10,669 bases of DNA from Acanthamoeba lenticulata. Lineage: Eukaryota > Discosea > Longamoebia > Acanthamoebidae. The stretch spans positions 1 through 10,669 of the forward strand of contig NAVB01000060.1 of the NCBI GenBank assembly GCA_002179805.1. The letters run 5' to 3'. The notes below the pieces were generated by a model. That model had not been told where the DNA came from and did no database searches. It saw nothing but the letters and a program-made list of their open reading frames with translations. Of the stretch, positions 7,901 to 10,669 are shown piece by piece. Within the stretch, counting starts at the first letter, position 1. Every line of letters begins with the position of its first letter. A program made the translations under genes and the position numbers.

Positions 7901-10669
7901 TCAACTGCCGCGCGGTGACCCTGTCCTCCATGCAGATGGGCTCCAGCGACGGGTCCGGCGGTGCGCAGGTGATCGCCGATGGAACCATCACCGTGCTCGA
8001 CGGCCTCGCCTTCTACACCGGCTCGCTTTCTGGGCGCGGCAAGACGCAGGTGCTCGGGAGCGTCAGCTTCGCGTCCAACAGCGACAAAGTGATCGCGGGC
8101 GCCCACACGCTCCAGCTCAGCGGCGCCTCGTCCACTTGGTCGGCGGGCGACATCGCCCTGAACGGCGGTGCATCGGTGGTGATCTACAACACGGCCACGT
8201 GGCGCCTCTCTGGCGCCAACACCATGACGGGCTCGACGGGCCAGGTGGTCAACTACGGCACCTTGACCCAGATCAGCGGCACCGGTTCGACCATCAATGC
8301 TCGGGTCGTCAACAACGGCACCCGTACGTGCTTCTTTCCTTCGCTCCTCACTTTCACCTTTGGCTCTACCAGTAACAACAAACCATCATGACTTTTCCTC
8401 TGCGCGCAGTCTCGGTTGCGGCGTCCACCACGTTCTTGGTCAATGCGACCGGCACGCAGTCGAACGGCACCTTCAACGCCGTGGGCACCCTCAAGTTCAT
8501 CTCGTCGTACACCTATTTGGACCCGACGACCAGCCTCATCGGCTCGGGCTCGATGTACTTCCTCAACAATGTCGATATGGCCTGCCGCGTGGCCGTGACT
8601 GGCACCATCTACCTGCTGGGCGACGCCACCGTGCTTTCGACGACGCAGTTCACCCCGAGCGGCACTATCCAGGTGGGCACAACCCAGTCGTCTGCCTCCT
8701 TTGGCACGCTGACCTTTGCCGACGTGGCCACCAACAACATGCCTGCCCTCGGTTCGTGCCTCAAACACTCGACCTGTTTCCCCTTCCTTGCGAGGGATTT
8801 TTCTTTTCTTTTTCTTTTTGCTAACATATCTTGTTCCTCTTTATATATGCAGAGCTGATGCATGGCCAGCTCGACTTTGGCCAGTACCCGCATGTTGTGG
8901 GTGAGCTCATGATCGGCAGCGATACTTATAGAGCCGCTGTGCCCTACCCGGCGACGGTCACCATGGCGGGCCCCGTGACCGTGGTGGGGGCTCTGAACTG
9001 GAACCTGGGCACCGTCACGTGCCCGCTGGCGACCGGCCAGCTCATCAACAACGGCACGGGCCAGATGACGCCCTCGGACGGCTATTGGGACGACAATTAC
9101 GACCTCTCGGATAAGGTACACACACACACTCACACACTTTCAGACCGTGAGATGTGGTATGTGGACTCATCACACTTGCACACGCGGTACCCATGATAGA
9201 CTCTGCGTTGCCGAGTGGTGAACAACGGAGCGCTCACGTGGAGCGGTGGCAACATCGACGTCTACAGCGGCGGCTTCACCAACAACCCGTCGGGCACGTT
9301 CACGTTCGCCCTCACCTGCTGCGGCAACTACGTCGCTGGCGTGGACCGGAAGATGAACCTGCTCGGCTCGGGCTCCTTCGACAACTACGGCACGGTGACG
9401 ACGGGCGGCAGCCGACCCGGCTACGTCTACATCCCGTTCAACAACAACGGCACCGCCACGACGGGCGGCCAGGATCTCTACATCTCCGGTGGCGGCTCGA
9501 GCTCCGGCACGTTCCTGCATGCGGGCACCACACAGCTTGTGTTTAAGGACGGCACGTCCATCCTGAGCTCGCTCTCCGTCATCACCGGCGCTTCGGGCAG
9601 CTACGTGCTCGTCTCGGGCGGCAACGTCACCATCAACAGCACGTTCCAGGGCAGCGGCAAGCTCACCGTGGACGGTGGCGTGGCCCACATGCTGCCGGCC
9701 ACCAACTTCACCAACACGGCGGCGCAGAGCCTGGAGGTCAAAGGAGGCACGCTGCTGTTCCACTACGCCATCGACCGCGACCACCCGACACTGCTCGTGA
9801 ACGGTGGCACGCTCGACCTGGGCGACGCCGAGCACAACATCGATAACGTGGCCCAATCGGCCGGCGCCGTCACGGGCGTGCGCAACGCGACGATCTGGGG
9901 CACCTACCAGTGGACCGGCGGCCTCATGACCGGCATCGGCACCACCGTCATCCAGGGCACGCTGGTGGTCTCCACCACGGTCAGCACGGCCACGATGGCC
10001 CGCAAGCTGGTCAACTACAACTCCACCCAGTGGATCAACGGCAACGTCTACACGAGCAACAGCGCTCCGTTCATCAACTGGTACAACGCCACGTTCCAGG
10101 CCGACCCCGCCGGTAGCTCGTGCTGGTGCAAGACGTCCGGTCAGCCGCCCAGCGTGTTCGACAACTTTGGCCTTGTGTCCAAGTCGGCCTACGCCGGCTC
10201 CAGTTCGAGCCTCGACATGGTGTTCCGGCACCACAGCGGTCCGGCCTCGCTCGTCCGGTCGTCCGCGGGTAACTTGATCCTCGCCGGCGGTGGCAACTGC
10301 GACAACTCGAGCTATGAGGCGACGACCGGCGGCCAGATCTCGTTCGGTGGCTCCGACAACATGGACCAGCACCTGCTGCCCACGACCTGCCAGCTGACGG
10401 GCGCCGGCAACTTCAAGTTCTCCGGCGGTGTGAGCGATGTGTTTGCCGACCTGCAGTCGACCAGCGACACCATCGTCGACGGTGGTGTGGCCAACTTCCG
10501 CGAGGGCATCGTCTACACGGCCTTTGGCCCCACGTTCCGCGTGTCTGGCGGCCAGGCCAACTTTGAGGCCCTCCCGGTGCCCTTCCCGCCCGTCGCCATC
10601 TCCGGCGGCGTGCTCGACCTCAAGGACTGGGACGTGATCATTCCCTCTGGCGCCCAGTCAGGCGGTGAG
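1823..10669 (+). CDS. Giant secreted repeat protein, predicted beta-helix/adhesin-like (14 exons seen, 3' end outside window)
   Basis: Inferred exons: 1823-2112, 2213-2294, 2486-2622, 2708-2774, 2849-3168, 3240-5397, 5471-5604, 5700-6429, 6492-7139, 7202-7303, 7381-8323, 8410-8751, 8853-9115, 9200-10669. All 13 introns are GT-AG with phases 2,0,2,0,2,0,2,0,0,0,1,1,0, and every junction keeps the frame. This gives 2,562 codons with no stop. The ATG at 1823 has A at -3 and starts a clear signal peptide (residues 1 to about 35). Residues 36-97 form a Trp-rich entry module. The rest is Gly/Ser/Thr/Val/Asn-rich with short alternating strands ending in GG or NG turns, as expected of a right-handed beta-helix or related solenoid. 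Long-period repeats are described separately. N-x-S/T sequons are frequent, for example at N204, N1146, N1436 and N1693. Cysteines are rare, with pairs such as CTTC, TCC and CWC. No catalytic motif is seen. The C-terminus, and hence any membrane anchor, is missing. A surface adhesin, wall or matrix role is inference; the coding assignment is strong. Confidence 0.85.
1928..2294 (+). other. N-terminal W-x-W / P-x-DDV entry module (interrupted by intron 2113-2212)
   Basis: The mature protein begins TVRWTGANMGLWTDSVNWE (W40, W48, W54), followed by GVVPTASDDVLL (P60, D64, D65) and later VKSLTLNAGSLRI. The order W...NW..G.VP...DDV...V..L.L..G.L.I is the pattern commonly found at the start of extracellular beta-helix, autotransporter-like and large adhesin-type proteins of bacteria. 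From that general knowledge I infer an N-terminal cap or first helix turns. I cannot assign a named Pfam domain without a profile search. Confidence 0.55.
2295..2485 (+). other. Intron 2, longest of the large gene (191 bp)
   Basis: The donor is a weak GTACGATT and the acceptor is CTCCCTAG. It is about twice as long as its sibling introns (62-101 bp) and AT-richer than the exons. Phase 0 on both sides joins YGTGQLT to VNGPFAWGSG without a break. I see no mobile element or RNA gene inside it. An extra small exon within it cannot be excluded. Confidence 0.6.
3240..5397 (+). other. Exon 6: 2,158 bp uninterrupted exon covering about 2.5 repeat units
   Basis: The exon is open from the acceptor CACCAG (3239) to the donor GTGCGT (5398) and encodes residues 299-1018. 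It contains the YN-type blocks at 573 and 866, W1 at 701 and 975, and W2 at 1016. It is richest in GG turns (TVAGGTLSL, QVAGGTVQF, NITGGTHYF). It is far longer than most other exons here (67-943 bp) apart from the last, and lacks the W2-proximal intron expected for the unit with W701. Confidence 0.75.
5398..5470 (+). other. Intron 6 (phase 0, just after W2 of one repeat unit)
   Basis: Donor GTGCGT and acceptor CTACAG. The intron follows residue 1018, two residues after W1016. The 73 bp body is T-rich and carries an in-frame stop (TGA at 5438-5440), which confirms it is not read through. Confidence 0.75.
6430..6491 (+). other. Intron 8 (phase 0, just before W2)
   Basis: Donor GTATGC and acceptor CTCGCAG. 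This 62 bp T-rich intron lies between residues 1306 and 1307, four residues before W1310 in DTIWLAGN. It joins exons 8 and 9, which read in different genomic frames. Confidence 0.75.
7140..7201 (+). other. Intron 9 (phase 0, directly after W1)
   Basis: This 62 bp intron has a consensus donor GTAAGT, a TA-rich body and acceptor TTTTTAG. It splits the W1 motif FNW|TGG immediately after W1522. Confidence 0.8.
7304..7380 (+). other. Intron 10 (phase 0, just before W2)
   Basis: Donor GTATGC and acceptor AACTCAG. This 77 bp intron follows residue 1556, six residues before W1562. The preceding DKTLNM and following VWTGGDI motifs match the surroundings of the other W2 sites. Confidence 0.75.
9116..9199 (+). 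other. Intron 13 with CA-rich repeat (phase 0)
   Basis: Donor GTACAC and acceptor GATAG. A (CA)n-type simple repeat fills 9118-9137. The acceptor at 9199 is chosen because it alone keeps phase 0 into TLRCRVVNNGALTW; the AG at 9215 would break the frame. The polypyrimidine tract is poor, so this acceptor is the least certain in the gene. Confidence 0.6.
9200..10669 (+). other. Exon 14, open to the window end, last visible repeat units
   Basis: The frame runs without a stop from 9200 to 10669 (490 codons). It carries W2 at 2086, a full W1/W2 pair at 2310/2350 and two YN-type blocks (about 2220 and 2490). The cysteine-bearing stretches TCCGNY and SSCWCKTSG are unusual for this protein. The final bases GGCG|GTGAG could be a donor at 10665, in which case the exon ends at 10664 in phase 1; the window stops too soon to tell. 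Confidence 0.75.

Larger units (their letters stand above)
2486..10570 (+). repeat. Protein-level long-period repeat array, about nine units of ~240-295 residues
   Basis: Three landmarks recur in the spliced protein. W1 (F/L-x-W-x-G-G) is at residues 131, 701, 975, 1269, 1522, 2034 and 2310 (bases 2504, 4444, 5266, 6316, 7137, 8999, 9911), with Tyr replacing it at 1768 (8014). W2 is at 174, 1016, 1310, 1562, 1809, 2086 and 2350. W1-W2 spacing is 40 or 41 in five units, 43 in the first and 52 in the 2034 unit. The third landmark is a 'YNVSG-T-V--G' type block near residues 304, 573, 866, 1145, 1435, 1692, 1933, 2220 and 2490, followed about 20-25 residues later by 'FG--L-V-GG'. This block lies about 165-186 residues after W1. 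A degenerate unit is expected near residue 400-430, where W1 has been lost. Unit boundaries were set by eye. DNA identity between units is low, so this is an old array and not a recent tandem duplication. Confidence 0.7.

Noticed and set aside
9170..10372. 400-codon open frame on the minus strand
   Set aside because: It lies antisense to exon 14, and its Arg/Gly/Ala/Val/His-rich content is what GC3-rich sense codons give on the opposite strand. The + frame shows repeat motifs and consistent splicing.

Overview
The window looks like nuclear DNA of a protist with GC-rich, intron-rich genes. Exons are GC-rich with C/G-ending codons. They are broken by short GT-AG introns, mostly 60-130 bp, with pyrimidine-rich 3' ends. 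I see no bacterial operon layout or ribosome binding sites. The style fits an amoebozoan such as Acanthamoeba, but that is an inference from base composition and intron style; no marker gene in the window proves it.

Layout, all on the + strand: (1) 1-56 is the tail of an intron. (2) 57-993 holds the last five exons of a gene whose start lies upstream. They encode 175 residues of an unrecognised protein ending at TGA 991-993, followed by AATAAA at 1014-1019. (3) 994-1822 is an intergenic and probable 5' leader region with a CT-rich stretch, and I find no convincing gene in it. (4) 1823 to the window end is the 5' part of one very large gene. I reconstruct 14 exons and 13 introns whose phases agree across every junction, giving an open frame of about 2,562 codons that runs off the end.

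The large gene encodes a secreted or surface-exposed protein. It has an N-terminal signal peptide, then a short Trp/Pro/Asp-Asp module resembling the start of bacterial extracellular beta-helix or adhesin-like proteins, then a long Gly/Ser/Thr/Val/Asn-rich array of predicted beta-helix type. Reading the spliced protein by eye shows a long-period repeat of roughly 240-295 residues, about nine units. Each unit has a W1-x-G-G block, in most units a second Trp block about 40 residues later, and a 'YNVSG-T-V--G' / 'FG--L-V-GG' block about 165-185 residues after W1. Five introns cluster near W2, which suggests the array grew by duplication of intron-bearing units. No enzyme motif is visible, so adhesion, wall or matrix function is only an inference.

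The two genes are in tandem on one strand about 830 bp apart. They may share a domain style, but I cannot show that they act together.
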